The translations under genes were made by a program, and so were the position numbers. DNA of 64,000 nt from Owenia fusiformis (taxonomy: Eukaryota; Annelida; Polychaeta; Sabellida; Oweniidae): positions 21,736,477 through 21,800,476 of the forward strand of contig CAIIXF020000004.1 in the NCBI GenBank assembly GCA_903813345.2, in the 5' to 3' direction. This document shows, piece after piece, positions 24,972 to 38,100 of this stretch. Under the pieces are notes generated by a model. It searched no databases. It was given only the letters and a program-made list of their open reading frames with translations, and was not told the origin of the DNA. Numbering within the stretch: the first letter of the stretch is position 1; every line of letters begins with the position of its first letter.

Positions 24972-25836
24972 GAAGGGTCATTCATCAAGCTATCGCAAGC
25001 ACGTCGCAAGCCTGCGATGTCGCAAGGGCCCTTTTTAGCGATTACGTCCTATTCATCAATCTCGTGCGACTGCGATCGGTAGCATTTTCTGCGACGTCGC
25101 AATGAAATACCCCTCAAATGGCCCAAATTTAAGCGACTGGTGGTACCCAGTCGCAGTGATTTTAGTTCACGAAAAATGTCTTAAATTAGTTGAATTTCTT
25201 TATGAAATTATATAGAAATTCTAGGACGTATAGTTCGATATTCGATCCATGTTATATTAAAATTGCAGAGCATATGCATTATGTTTAACATGTTTGTGAT
25301 GCTACCAAAAACAGCTAGTTTTCGGCTTGTATTTTCAAGTACTTCACCGTGCGACCGGTCGCAGTGATTGTGCGTTACACGTGGTTTTGGATTTTGACCC
25401 ACGTGGCTGTGCCCACTCAGTATCCATATTGTCAATCTTGCATGACACGTTAACCGTCTGTTGGAAGCGTTTATTCGTTCGAAATGGCGCAACTGATGGT
25501 TGATTTCAACCGTAATGCTCTGCGTAGAGAACGCGTACTTAGAGATCGTACAGATCCTCTTCAAATAAACGATAATGTGGACCTTATTTTGTGATGTCAC
25601 ATGCCTAGGGTCTAACTATTATAAAAGTTTACGAAATGATACAAGAGGTTCTCGAAAGGATAACTAACACGTGTACAAGCACGTCCACGTGGTAATCACT
25701 GCGACTGGTCGCATGGACATCGCAGACTGCGATTTGTTAATGAATAGGTCGCAGTCGCAGTCACTGCGACCTCGCACGGTGGTCGCAGTGTCTGCGACGT
25801 CGCAGTGATTGCGATAGCTTGATGAATGACCCCTCC
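24972..25836. mobile_element. ~865-bp non-autonomous element just after the GST stop codon
   Basis: Terminal inverted repeats GGGTCATTCATCAAGCTATC / GATAGCTTGATGAATGACCC. Both ends are rich in GCGAC/GTCGC words (GTCGCAGT, CACTGCGAC). No transposase frame is seen. Confidence 0.9.
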
Positions 25837-25880
25837 GATTAACAGGAAGCAAACAGTTTGTCGTGAACTTTATTGCAATT

Positions 25881-26791
25881 ATGACGTGCACGGACCTGGG
25901 GACAATTAGAGAAATACGGCCTAATGTCACCTTTAAACGTTAATACCCGCCTAAGTAAAAAACCTAAGTATGTGTTTCATATATCATTTTGAAGCTTATT
26001 TTATGCGCGTTTCAGTGATACTATTTTTGCTCGAAAATTTCGATGTGATCTACCATTTTTTTAAAGTTAAAACTACCCCAACATCGAAAAATACGTTGTA
26101 AGACGTAACACTTTACCCTTAACCGGTTTGTTGAAATTAGGATAACTTTTGCAATAATAATCAGAATCCAATGAAATTTTCACATTTTGTTCAATTGACC
26201 ATGTTCATTTATGACGTCATAATTGCGTAGCGGTTACAATTCGAATTTTCTTATTTGGACGCTTGCTACAATTTTCAAAATTATGTAAGGTTTTTCATCC
26301 GAAGGGGACAAGCGATAAGTTTACCTTAATTTGACCTTCTTATTTAGGTTTGATTTGAATGAAAAATTAACTGCACAATATTGTCACGGCAAAATTTACA
26401 AAACAATAACCGGATTTTTTAGTTTCGCAAATAATATTAAAATAGAGGCTGGTTTTCGAGACTTGAAAAAAATGTGACGCATCGTTTTTTTACCACAAAT
26501 TCCATACACATCAATTTTCACTAACGCCCCAAGTGGATTTCCCGACCGTTTTTCAAAATTCAAAATCATTTTAGAAATATTGTCCTCGAGATCTTGCTAC
26601 CCTGTGAATTTTATCGTGTTTAGATAAGGATAAAGGATTTTATTTTGAGGTTGACTAAACTTGACAAAAATGTGACGCTCGTCGTTTTTGACGTTATAAT
26701 GCTGTTTGCGCCCTATACTGCTCATTGTTTTGTTTTGGTATTTTGACGCCATAATGTTACCCTAATTGTCCCCAGTTTCGTGCGACGTGTA
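25881..26791. mobile_element. ~910-bp element with inverted ends
   Basis: Left ACGTGCACGGACCTGGGGAC-AATTAG; right CTAATTGTCCCCAGTTTCGT-GCGACGT. The inside is AT-rich and non-coding. Confidence 0.75.
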
Positions 26792-27338
26792 AATACAAAT
26801 CTAATGACAACGGAACTATTTTGGTATTATATATTTTACTGAGATAACCAGGGTGCTATCTGCAGTGCTCGCTTTCTTAACACTTTGTTTTCCCTTCATT
26901 TTCTAGCCCGGTAACCCATAACGAAATTTGTTGTAATAAGGTCTCTGGGAAAAAAACAATTGAAATTGGAACAGTTATTCTGTACCCCTTGGGGGCATTT
27001 ACATAAAAAACAAGAAAAAGAACATCCAGTATTCGTTTTATATTAAAATTTTCACAGTTTTAGTTGAATAATATCTTAAAAACATTTATCCGTAAAATAG
27101 GGTGACGCAGTTGCCTTCACTGTCTCTTGTATATAACTCAATAAGAGTCAATGAGAAATAGGGGCTTGTTGCCTCGTTTAGAATGGAACAACCGCCTAAC
27201 TATCATATTGCATGTAAAACCGTGCATCTTGACTTCTGATTTGGCTTTATCATTTATTTACATACACGTCTTTCAAGAAGTCTTATTGAAGTCAAAATGT
27301 CAAGCTCAAGATATCAAATGGTAAGTACATACATAAGG

Positions 27339-27797
27339 GTTATGTACTGGGAGGTTTTGGATATGGGGTTTATCCAGAGGGAGATATGCATATCTACCTG
27401 AGGGACCGTAGGGTCCGAAGGTAGATGTGCATATCTCACGAGGGATGAACCCAATATCCAAACCGACCGTACATAACTGCTTTATCCTATACCAAGTAAT
27501 TTTCTTTCAATTTCTTTTTATTGTTTCAATTTCTTCACATTTTCTAATTTTTTTCAATTTTTTCAAATTTTTTTAAAAAAAATTTCAATTTCTATTTTTT
27601 TCAATTTTTCACAATTTTTCTTTTTTTTCATTTTTTTCTTATTTTTTCAAATTTTTTTTCGAAGCGGGAAGATATGCGCTGGAGCGGGAGATATGGCGGG
27701 AGATATGGAGGTTCAGGATATGGAAACCTCAAAATCATGATACGGGATATATCTTACCAACTTATCTCCCTAAAACTCTACTTGGCATAGGATAAAG
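27339..27797. mobile_element. Compound foldback region
   Basis: A hairpin-forming block (GTTATGTAC ... GTACATAAC, 27339-27477, with GAGATATGCATATCTACC and its mirror inside) is followed by a second inverted pair, CTTTATCCTATACCAAG / CTTGGCATAGGATAAAG, around a T-rich core. Confidence 0.8.
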
Positions 27798-27887
27798 TTA
27801 TTTATGATATTCAACAAGTGCTTGATAGAGGGGTTGCCCTTTTAGTAAAGGGTGCAAATTCGTTTTTGTGCTTGATACAGGGTTGTG

Positions 27888-27985
27888 CTCGAGATTACTT
27901 TTAAAATTCATGCACAATGAGAAAATATGACTAAAGAACATATAGGAAAAATAAAAAGCATTTTTTTATTCTCACAGTTTTCAAC
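27888..27985. repeat. Dispersed repeat, partner of 20845-20945
   Basis: GAGATTACTTTTAAAATTCATG and GAGAAAATATGACTAAAGAACAT are shared with 20.85-20.95 kb. Confidence 0.8.
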
Positions 27986-28346
27986 ACATTTTTTGAATAT
28001 TGATTGCTTTGTAGTAATGCTTTCCGACAATCTTGATCATTTAGAAATCTATACATATAAATAAAAATTTGTATTTCTTTGAGAATTATCAACATTAGCA
28101 GTCTGATAAACTGCCTCAAACATGTCAAAGGCAAGCAGTTGAACCTGAAAAATATGATAAGTTATATAACTTTGTATTTATATTGGTGAAACATTAAGAT
28201 TGAAGACACGCCATTAATCCACTCTACTATACCTTGCATTTGCTGTTCATGAGCAACCCATTTGGCTTATTAGTAATGATTATGATTGTATTTGTTTTTA
28301 TTTGTCTGTTCCTTATTAATGGTTTACCGGTTGAATGTTAGATGTT

Positions 28347-28488
28347 ATGCCTTGGTCACATATGCTCCGATTTTCACTACGGCGCCCGGCCGATTGAGTA
28401 TTTTGTTCAAAATTGAATACAATATTGAACAAAACACTCAATCGGGCGGGCGCCTGCCGATGGATCGGAGCATATGTGACCCAGGCAT
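28347..28488. mobile_element. Foldback MITE with GGTCACATATGCTCCGAT ends
   Basis: ATGCCTTGGTCACATATGCTC is mirrored by GAGCATATGTGACCCAGGCAT; the inner arms share CGATTGAGT(A/G)TTTTGTTCAA. A relative lies in IPO5 intron 3 (57177-57378). Confidence 0.9.
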
Positions 28489-28669
28489 TACTAAGGCACT
28501 TTCAAAATATACTACATGATACAATTAGACAAAGTATCTTATGGATTTCCAGCTGTGAGGTAAAGTAGAGTGATATCAGGCAACTGATGATTGAGTTTGA
28601 ACAATGACTGCCAATCCTCCTTGAAGGCCCTCCACAACGTTTTCCGGATGGAGTGACAAAAACGGTGTT

Positions 28670-28758
28670 CAACTCCGGTGGGACTCGAACCCACAACCTT
28701 TGAATAACTTGGAATATCCCCTAGAAGTCCAACGCGCTATCCATTGCGCCACGGAGTC
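28670..28758 (-). tRNA. tRNA-Arg(UCU), second copy, 16-nt intron
   Basis: Same mature sequence as the copy at 11425-11513, read on the minus strand from GACTCCGTGGCGC. The intron, GGGGATATTCCAAGTT, differs from the first copy at a few bases while the exons are unchanged, which fits selection on the mature tRNA. Flanks are homologous to those of the first copy (CAACGTTTTCCGGAT downstream, a shared AT-rich block upstream). Confidence 0.93.
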
Positions 28759-28850
28759 CCCATGGTATGTCAACCAACCAATACCTAATATCCAATATTA
28801 ATTTTGAACAATTAACAAGATAAGAACTTATCCGTAATTAATGAATGATA

Positions 28851-31800
28851 TAAATGGAAATGTAGTCAATAAAATAAGACTTATTCATTGTTTACATTAC
28901 ATTATCATAATGTATTATTTGAAATTAGTTTGTACTGTACTATCGGCATTTAGTTGATCAGGGTTACACAAGGATGAAATAACATGGATTGTACTAAGAC
29001 CAAACCCTTCGTAAATCAGTTGATGAGTATAGACTGACCTCATTCATAGAAAAATTCTCATTGGAATTTTGTTTTCTAGCTTGAAAAATCAAATCGACTG
29101 AAGAAACAAGATAATCCAGTGAAAAAATCACTGAAAAACTACAAAGACCCGAAGTTAGGTATAATGGGCGAAAAAGATGGAGTGATAGTGAAATCTTGCT
29201 TTAAATGGAATCTATTAAGTAAATGGTTATATTGTCACAGAAGCATGTAGCGCTACTTATACTATTAGGCTACTGGTATACTGTTCTGGATGGGGTAGGG
29301 TTACTTACAAGTAAGGAACTCTATTGTTATTTTTGTAAATGACTTTTTTACCAAGAACAATATAGATAGCGCTTCGTGCTCTTTTACGTTATGTTACATT
29401 TTGCAAGGGGTTTAAATCAGATTTTCAAACTGTGAACACAATTTCTATATCTGTTTTTTATGTGTTTTGATGCAGTATTGCATTACCAAGAAAAGGTTTA
29501 AATATACGAATAAACTCTAACAAACTTCATTATGTCACCATCTCTACACGGTGACATAAAACAATCATGTAACTTAAGCATATATTTCAGTATATTGTGG
29601 CGTCTTATAGCCCAAAAATATACAACAAATCTCAAAAAGTCCAATTAAATCCCTAGTGAATGACATCTGGACCTTGATTGAAACTTATTGGATCTTGTCG
29701 TGACATCATTTGGACTCTGTGGAAAGTTCTAATGTACATCATCCTTCTTGAGCTTTGTTATTATTACCGTGCCATGGAAATATGAGATAAAAGCATATCT
29801 TATATGTGTGGCCTTAGTCAATACATTTCCTGCCTGTCTTTGTACAACATTTATACCTTTGAATGAAGATATTTCATGTATTCATACAGTTCATACTAAT
29901 AGTTTTTAAGTACAATATTATTGTATTAGTACTTCTTGCAACATAAACATAAAAGCGACATAACAATAATAAACCAGTTTTAAGTTTAAGACCTACAAAT
30001 TACGTTTCCTCCGTTTTTAAAGTAGCACGTTCACAGAACGAAAACGGTAATGTATAGATTTACGTTTGTGGTTCATGTAATAAAAATGTTATTATGCTTT
30101 ACCTCTCTATTGCTACAAAATATACCTTAGCTTTTAGTCTTTTGATCTCTTGATTTGATACATACCTTGACACCTTAGCATATACACTTCTACAGTAAAC
30201 TTTTTTATTGTCTACTGAGCCCAAGTTTTGCCGATTTCACACCTGATTTGTAATATGATGTCTTTGTTGACATAACCTTTATGATTGTTTACGTTATTTG
30301 TTGTTGCACTTGTTGTTGGTGTGGTCGTATGCATAGGATCTTGTTGTTGTTGGCGTTCTTGTTCTGAAAAAGAAATGAATTGGGGCAGTCTATATTCATT
30401 TGAGTTCCGACCTTGACCTTCCAGTTTAAAAAACTATCGTTCACTTCTTATGTAGATGGTAATAGCCAGTCTCGTGACATAAGTCTCGCGGGAGGCATCT
30501 AAGGTTCAATGTCGACGGATAAGCCTATAAAACTAAATAAATCAAGAAGGTTTCAAAGCCATTTCAGTTTGCTAGATCTATCAGACAAATTTTAACATTT
30601 CAATTTTTGTGCAATTTTGACTCGGATCAGAATTCCTTTGAATGGTTTTAAAATAAAGAGTTTACTTGATGTTTTCTGCAAATGCTGTGCCTACTGTTGT
30701 TGTCACATGTTTTAAGAATTCTACATTGTAGCCTACATACGTTATGGTATTACTAATATCCCAATGAAAATCCAAAATCCAAAATCCACGAAAGTCCACA
30801 CGCGAAAAGTCCGCGATGATCACGTTTTTTGGGGGGAGGGGGTCAAACTCAAAACTAGATTAATTTAGCTTCCTATCAGACATTGAACTTTTGATACCTC
30901 TCCTTGCGACCAGCATAGCATCATACTAACCATTTACAGAATGTTAAATATATCAGTGTTGACTATTTGAACCATCTGAAAAACTCGTTGAACCATGAGT
31001 AACTAAATTTCTTCAAGTTCATAAATTGATTTTGCGCCACTTCTGGCTCGAATAATGATTCAGTAAAATAAGAAGTTACAATTCTATTCATTTCTACAAT
31101 CAAGTTGAAGTGAAATTCGATTATAAATACTGAAAACCAGGCTTTAAAATGACAGAAATGTTAAAATACGCTTACCCGTTCAGACAAAATTGAGAGCAAT
31201 GGCGGACAATGCGTTCTACGTCACATGACGACATTACTTGGAAACACAATCGATCCGTAATCGCGTCATATGACGACTTAGTAGTTCCCTTGACAATTTG
31301 CCATATAAGGTAATAAAGGCGGTCTTTAGGTCACGTGACCGATCCACTGGTCCATGTCCGGAATAAGGTACAAAGAACCGCACTTCGTGGGGGGTCTTTG
31401 TAAAAATGATTGAATCACAAATTCATTTAGGAAATGACAGGTCGATTTTCGATCACCATTTCCTAATTATGGTGGTCAGAAAGCCCATAATTTCCAATAT
31501 TGTCTAGATACATATCCCTTAAAATTTGTATATTTTACAATTTGTATAATCTCATCCACTGATTTATGGCCTCTTGTAAATTCTCTTATTTTTAACATGG
31601 GAAATCCTCACTTCAGCAAATCCACCTGTCATTTATTTATGTCCCCAACTGTACTAATGCACTGACATAGTTACTTGATTGTAGTAGCCCCAGGAAGCAT
31701 CGTATTCTAAGCGATTGGACAAATAGATATTTAAAATATAGCTGCACTTTTTGTTGAAGATCCCATGGGGTCTTATTGATCATTGTCCCATCTATGCAAG

Positions 31801-33040
31801 TCTTGTTGCTGGAGGTGGTCCACGACGTGACCCATGATGCACCATTCAAAGGCTTGAGTGACACCCGCCACGGGAAATTGGTGGTCATTTTGACGACTCA
31901 ACCTGATTTGGCGGTCTCACGCTAACGTTTGAATGCTAGACTTTTAACTTAAACGTGTATGGGACACCAAGAACTACAGCACGCAAAAATGGACTGAAAT
32001 TGTTCTCAATATAAAATGGAAAGGGACACTCCTTAGAACGGTTACAACAGACAGGCACTGCAGTTATAGCCACATAACTATACTAGTAATTAAATTATTT
32101 AATAATAAATTTATTTTTACAATTGTTATACACACCAGTGGTAGATACGCACATGTAGATATATACAAACTGGGGCTGAATTCCAACTAAAACCATAGAA
32201 CTTCACTGAGTGAAGGCAAGCTCGCATTGAGATAAAGAGGGCGCTATGAGCATTACATAATACACTGCACGAACTGAAGATGTACATAAATTACTGTGTT
32301 AATGAAATGGCCTGAACTAAAAGCATGTAAAAAGAAGTAGTAGTAATTGCAATGCGGTTCTGTTTTTATTAATTATTCTTGTGCAACATATGTTAAGTTG
32401 CCCTATTATCAATTGCCCTGATGTTCAAATACACTAATGCTCAATTGCCCTGATGTTGAAATACACTTATGTTCAATTGCCCTTGTGTTCAAACTTCCTA
32501 TGTTAAAGAGACATTGCAGCTCTTATTTTATGAGTGGTTAAAACGATGATAACCAGATAAAAGTGGTCACAGTTCAGACCAAATCTGCAAAAAACCAGTA
32601 CCTTCTTCACAAATCTCATGTCTGTATTGACCAATAAATACCACAAGTTTTCAATGACAATGTAAATGTTAAAGCGGCTACAAAGAATCATAATCATGGC
32701 AAAAAGATCTAATGGAATTTTTAGACAATAGACATAAAGGGATGTTATCTGATAATCGATCTTTGTTGCCATTTTAAATTGGAGTTCAAAATAATACAAA
32801 GCATACAATGATACCAAAAATACATCTAAATTCCATAATAAAAATAGTTTTGATTTGATAAAAAATAGACAATGACACATTCTACCAAACAACATTCTCA
32901 AATAATTTTGGAAAGTTCAAATGATGAAAGCACACCACAGATTGAAAAGGAATCATTTTCCTACCCAAATACATCTAATTTTTTAACAAGATTTGATATG
33001 ATGATGTCACAAGTTGACTGTTTATGGATTGGTCAGCAGT
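28851..33040. other. Intergenic DNA, no gene recognised
   Basis: AT-rich. An 83-codon minus-strand open frame at 31637-31888 (contains WVTSWTTSSNKTCIDG) is not recognisable. TG-rich segment near 30300-30360; TTTATT/AATAAA clusters near 32105. From 33040 to 33330, loose repeats of AACAAATGTA(C/A)ATTTGTAAC follow. Confidence 0.5.
32398..32495. repeat. About 30-bp repeat, 3 units
   Basis: CAATTGCCCTGATGTT followed by caAATACACT units, three in a row. Confidence 0.8.
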
Positions 33041-33599
33041 AAGTGAAAATGTACATTTGTAACATATGGCTAGACAAGTGTATATCTGTAACATAAATGT
33101 AACGCATGGTCAAACAAATGTTAATTTGTAATACATGATAATGCAATCTGTAAACCAAATGTCCATCTGTCAAACAAGTATACAGCTGTTACACATGATA
33201 GAACAAATGTACTAGTAATGGTTTGGAAATATGAAATGTTAACAAAATATACACATGTTTTTATGACACATAATTCAGCAAATGTACACTTGTGACATAG
33301 TCAAACAAATGTAAATATGTAACAACGTATTGAAAACAATCTAAATACGACACAACAAATTGAATTGGCAAATTACAATTTCATTTTACACAAACACAAA
33401 AACATGTTTATGACTAATACATTAAATATCACATACTCAAGTAAGTTTAGAAATGATTGCATATTCTCAACACCTAATTTCATTTACAGACAATTGATCT
33501 CATTTAGTGCCCACTTAAACTTAAATTGGAAATGTTAAACTGCAGATTGCCATACTAAAAATCACTCATTTATTTGTAAGAAGACTTTACAGAAGCTTT

Positions 33600-34450
33600 A
33601 GGTTTAGTGCAAATAGGTCTTCAATGCCAGGTATCTTTGAACATGAACTTTCAGTGATTATGTGATTGAATGGCAGGCTTCTTTGGAACATGAACTTTCA
33701 GTGATTATGGGATTGAATGGCAGGCTTCTTTAGAACATTGTCTTACAGTGATTATGGGATTGAATGGTAGGCTTCTTTGGAACATTGGCTTATAGTGATT
33801 ATGGGATTGAATGGTAGGTTTCTTTGAACATGGACTTTCAGTGATTATGGGATTGAATGCTAGGCTTCTTAAGAACATTGGCTTACAGTGATTATGGAAT
33901 TGAATGGCAGGCTTCTTTGGAACATTGTCTTACAGTAATTATGGGATTGAATGCTAGGCTTCTTTAGAACATTGGCTTACAGTGATTATGGGATTGAATG
34001 CTAGGCTTCTTTAGAACATTGGCTTACAGTGATTATGGGATTGAATGCTAGGCTTCTTTGGAACATTGTCTTACAGTGATTATGGGATTGAATGCTAGGC
34101 TTCTTTAGAACATTGTCTTACAGTAATTATGGGATTGAATGCTAGGCTTCTTTAGAACATTGGCTTACAGTGATTATGGGATTGAATGCTAGGCTTCTTT
34201 AGAACATTGGCTTACAGTGATTATGGGATTGAATGCTAGGCTTCTTTGGAACATTGTCTTACAGTGATTATGGGATTGAATGCTAGGCTTCTTTAGAACA
34301 TTGGCTTACAGTGATTATGGGATTGAATGCTAGGCTTCTTTGGAACATTGGCTTCCACCTTCCAGTGATTATGGGATTGAATGGCCTCATTTACATACAA
34401 GGAAGGCTTATGGGATTGAATGTCCTCATTTACATCTGCACGAAAGTAGC
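33600..34450. repeat. 47-bp tandem array downstream of IPO5 (about 16-17 units)
   Basis: Units with CAGTGATTATGGGATTGAAT recur every 47 bp (33652, 33699, 33746 and on to about 34390), with G/C and GG/AG variants between units. It starts about 0.7 kb past the IPO5 stop codon, beyond the nearest poly(A) signal. Confidence 0.93.
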
Positions 34451-34998
34451 TACGATCAGTAGCAACATGACTTGTCCTTGCCATATCCATGACGATGACC
34501 AAATGAGTTCCATGTTGTTCCAAGTGTCAGGATCGTGCTAGCATGATAGCGTGGCGACCATTGACTAGCCCAAGTCCTAGAGATGTCTGGTCAAAAGCAT
34601 GTTCATTCAATATTAGAAGTTTCCTCCTCGCTCCTCGAGTATTTAGGGCCAAACTGAACTGTGAGTTGTGACAATCTAATAGACAATTGTTCACCGCAGA
34701 ATAACAGTTCAGAGAACAAATCCCTCAATACTAAGTTACTAACAGTGTCCGTCTTTTCCTACCCAGTCACATATTGTTCTGGATGGCCAATTAAGCTTTC
34801 ACACTTGATTTAATACAAAGCTGTAAACTGCATGATTTTAAGGAAGTATTCCAATTGAAGAATACTTCAAATGAGATAAAGCGGTATGGGGTGGGTGTCA
34901 GCTAAGGTCAACTTTTACTTGAGATTTAATTGTACAGGATGACTCTCTCTCTCTAGCCTCGTATTGTCCTGGTGTCCAGTTTAACTTTCACTCATGAT

Positions 34999-35004
34999 TT
35001 TATT
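34999..35004 (-). terminator. Candidate IPO5 polyadenylation signal AATAAA
   Basis: AATAAA on the minus strand about 135 nt after the IPO5 stop codon. Other AATAAA hexamers occur farther on in this AT-rich DNA, so this is only the nearest candidate. Confidence 0.35.
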
Positions 35005-35138
35005 CAAAGCTAGTTATGTACTGCACGGGTTTTAGAAGTTTCCTAACTGAAGCATCCTTCAATTGAGATTTAGTTGTACAGGGTGAGAGGTCACATTAGG
35101 TCAACTTCTACTGAGATTTAGTTGTACAGGGTGGGACA

Positions 35139-38100
35139 TCACATAGGTGGACATGCCGTCATGACCTCTGACAATGCAACTTTCTGTTCTTCAGTCAGTG
35201 AGTTAATACATACTTGAAACACCTCTTCATTTTGCTGGAAGTACAAAAGGTCAAGGTCAAACATTGGTTATAGAGTTGAATGACCTCTTTTAATGAGATT
35301 CAACAGCAATATCAGGGGTTTCACTAGAATTTCTCAAAACAGGCTAAATAACTGAAAACAACAGAGAAAATTAATGGAAATCGTAAATTTTATATGGAAA
35401 AGTTGAAAAACAACAGGCGATTTTGTGAAAACAACGGTGAAAATAGCCTGTTGAATGTGTAGTATGAAATAGCCGATTTAGTTTCTATACAAAAATTAGA
35501 TCTTTTGTTACTAATCGTTTCCAAAATGAAAATGGCATCAAAGGAGAATAGGAGATGACATCATTAAATTAAATTTTATTTTATTTACCTGAATTTGTCG
35601 GACCAATTTAACCAATCGTTTGCCTACTTCATCATCTGCACCCAGTGCGCCTTTGGCGAACACCTCTGCGATTATTTTAATAAGTGTAGGAACATTAGAA
35701 TTAATCCATCCTACTACTATAGGGTTATTCCTGAAACAAACAAGACACATCGTGATTAATATTGCACCAAAGGATTGCCTTTTGGGAAATTTAGTGCTGT
35801 GTGACTTGTAGTGAGAAATAATGAATGACTTATCCTCCATCTTTCATTATTGGATGACCCCTAAAGCAAAAAAATGCATTATGGGATTGGACGCCTGCAT
35901 ACTTTCATTGCATTTTGGGAAATTTAGTGAAATCTGACTTAAAGTGAGAAATAATGAAACTTGTCTGCTATCTCTCAGTTGCATATCATTCTATTTTGAC
36001 ACATCACCCGTGGAGTGAATTTCTAGTTGAATTCATGCTCAAAACACCATGGTGGTAACATGATAATCTTAAGTGAAGTAGCTGCAATTTTATCAATACT
36101 TACTTTTCCATAAGATCACATAAATAAGTGTATACATGCACAGCCTCATCTTCATCTTCATATACTGGTAACCAAGACAACCAATCTGGTAAGATTTTTT
36201 CAACGTCTTTTTCCTCTAGTTGGTATTTACATATTTTTGTTATAGCTGATATTGCATTCTCGGTTGGACATACATTTTCTGGATTCCTTGAGTCTTGTTC
36301 TTGTATGACTTTTACTAAGGATGGGATAGCCTCTGGAAACGAAACATCATCATCACATTATCTGATTATTATAGTTCAGTGTGGGATACGCCTTGTGCTG
36401 ATTTTCATAAAGTAGGAATTGATGTTCTTATTTTTGAGTGACTTTCAAAGAGGATGGGATAACCTCTTGAATTGAACTGGATAACAGCAATGACAATGTG
36501 TAGGCTAGCAAATCCCATCAACCATCATACAATGAGTTGATAATACTAATATCATCTTTCAATTTCTGCATACTGGGATATGCTGCTGGATCACTATCAG
36601 GAATTTCACTAGAATTTCTCACAAAAGGCTAAAAATATTTGAAAACAACAGGGAAAATTAATGGAAATCATAAATTTAACATGGAAAGTTGAAGTCCCTA
36701 AAAACAACAGGCAATTTTGTGAAAACAACCGGGGAAAATCACCTGTTTCCTGCTGCTAATGAAACCCCCGACTATGGTGCATTATGGAATAGGTTATCTA
36801 CTGGGATATATAGACCTTTCTTGATACGTACCATGACAGGCTTGAGCATACTGCGGTCCACCATTCTGTGCCATGACACCCACACCATAACATGCAGCCT
36901 GCCTCACTTCAGCTTGCTTATCACATATATATTCCAACATTTGTTTCAGGAAAAATTCTTGGTATTTAATTGAGTGCTGCAAAAAATGAAAATTGACGAC
37001 TCTCTGTGAATTGATCAATATCCAAAGGTATAATACACAATTGTCAAACGTTTTATGATGTTTTTATGACATTTTTTTAAGTGAAATACTGAACATATTC
37101 AAAATTGTGTTGATCTTTTGTAACTTCAAGCTATCCCAGCAAACATCAAGCATCCCAACAGTTCCTTCAAATACAATCAATAATTTTATTGAAAAACATA
37201 CAGATCAACAAAAAAACATTACCAAACATGCAGTGTAAGATTAGTGAATTTTATTCTGTAATGTCACATTATTTTGAAACTTTTGGAACTGGAGCAAGTG
37301 CATTATGGGATACTTACAGGCCCTGCATGCTCCATAAGGTCATCAAATATACACAGTCCCCATTGTTTGTCTGGCCATGGCCGATCTGAGTTCTGAAATA
37401 AAAAAAATGTATTCCATAAACACTGCAAAATATAGAGGAATACATCTAAGGTATACTGTAGAAGTGGAAACTTTAGCGAAACAAAACTTTAGCGAGATGG
37501 TCCCTAAAACGTTATTGCCGAATTAAACTTTCCCGGACCAGCAATCAAGAAAATGGAAAATTACTTGGAGTTTATAAGCTTATTATTAGGTTATCATGAA
37601 GCATTTATTCACCATCACGATTGGTTGCATTTTTGTAAACCCCGAGTTGTAAACATGTATATCACAGTTATTAGCTCTATATCACCGTTATTAGCCCTAT
37701 AATTAAACTTGCCTTTCGAGGAATGGCGTGTCACCATCAAAAGTAAGTCGTTTATGTTTGTGTGTAATCCCCAATCAATGTGCTCAAACCGTCAGTAGGT
37801 GTTAATACCCGACAAACAATCAAATAAAAGTAACAAACTCGGCTAATTCACTATCAAACTTTATTCTATTTATTGTACTATTGTAGGTGGATGTTGACTT
37901 GTGTTTATGTTTTGTTCAGTATCTTATGTTTTGTTTAGGAATAAATACTAGTATAGATCTATATAAAATAATCATGTCATTCATGTTAGTGATAAGTTGT
38001 CACGTGACAGTAGATATCCAATCAAATTACAGATTTTGTGATCGAAAATTCGAAAAATTAGTGGAATGTTTTCATCATTTAGGGCAACAAAACATGATTG

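Larger units (their letters stand above)
28195..28850. repeat. Segmental duplication carrying tRNA-Arg, copy 2
   Basis: Counterpart of 10955-11605, interrupted instead by a foldback MITE at 28347-28488. Confidence 0.87.

Noticed and set aside
31637-31888. 83-codon minus-strand open frame (WVTSWTTSSNKTCIDG)
   Set aside because: Looks protein-like but I cannot place it in any family and no neighbouring exon supports it.
33600-34541. Regular array that could be taken for a CRISPR
   Set aside because: Continuous 47-bp tandem units with no unique spacers, in an animal nuclear context.
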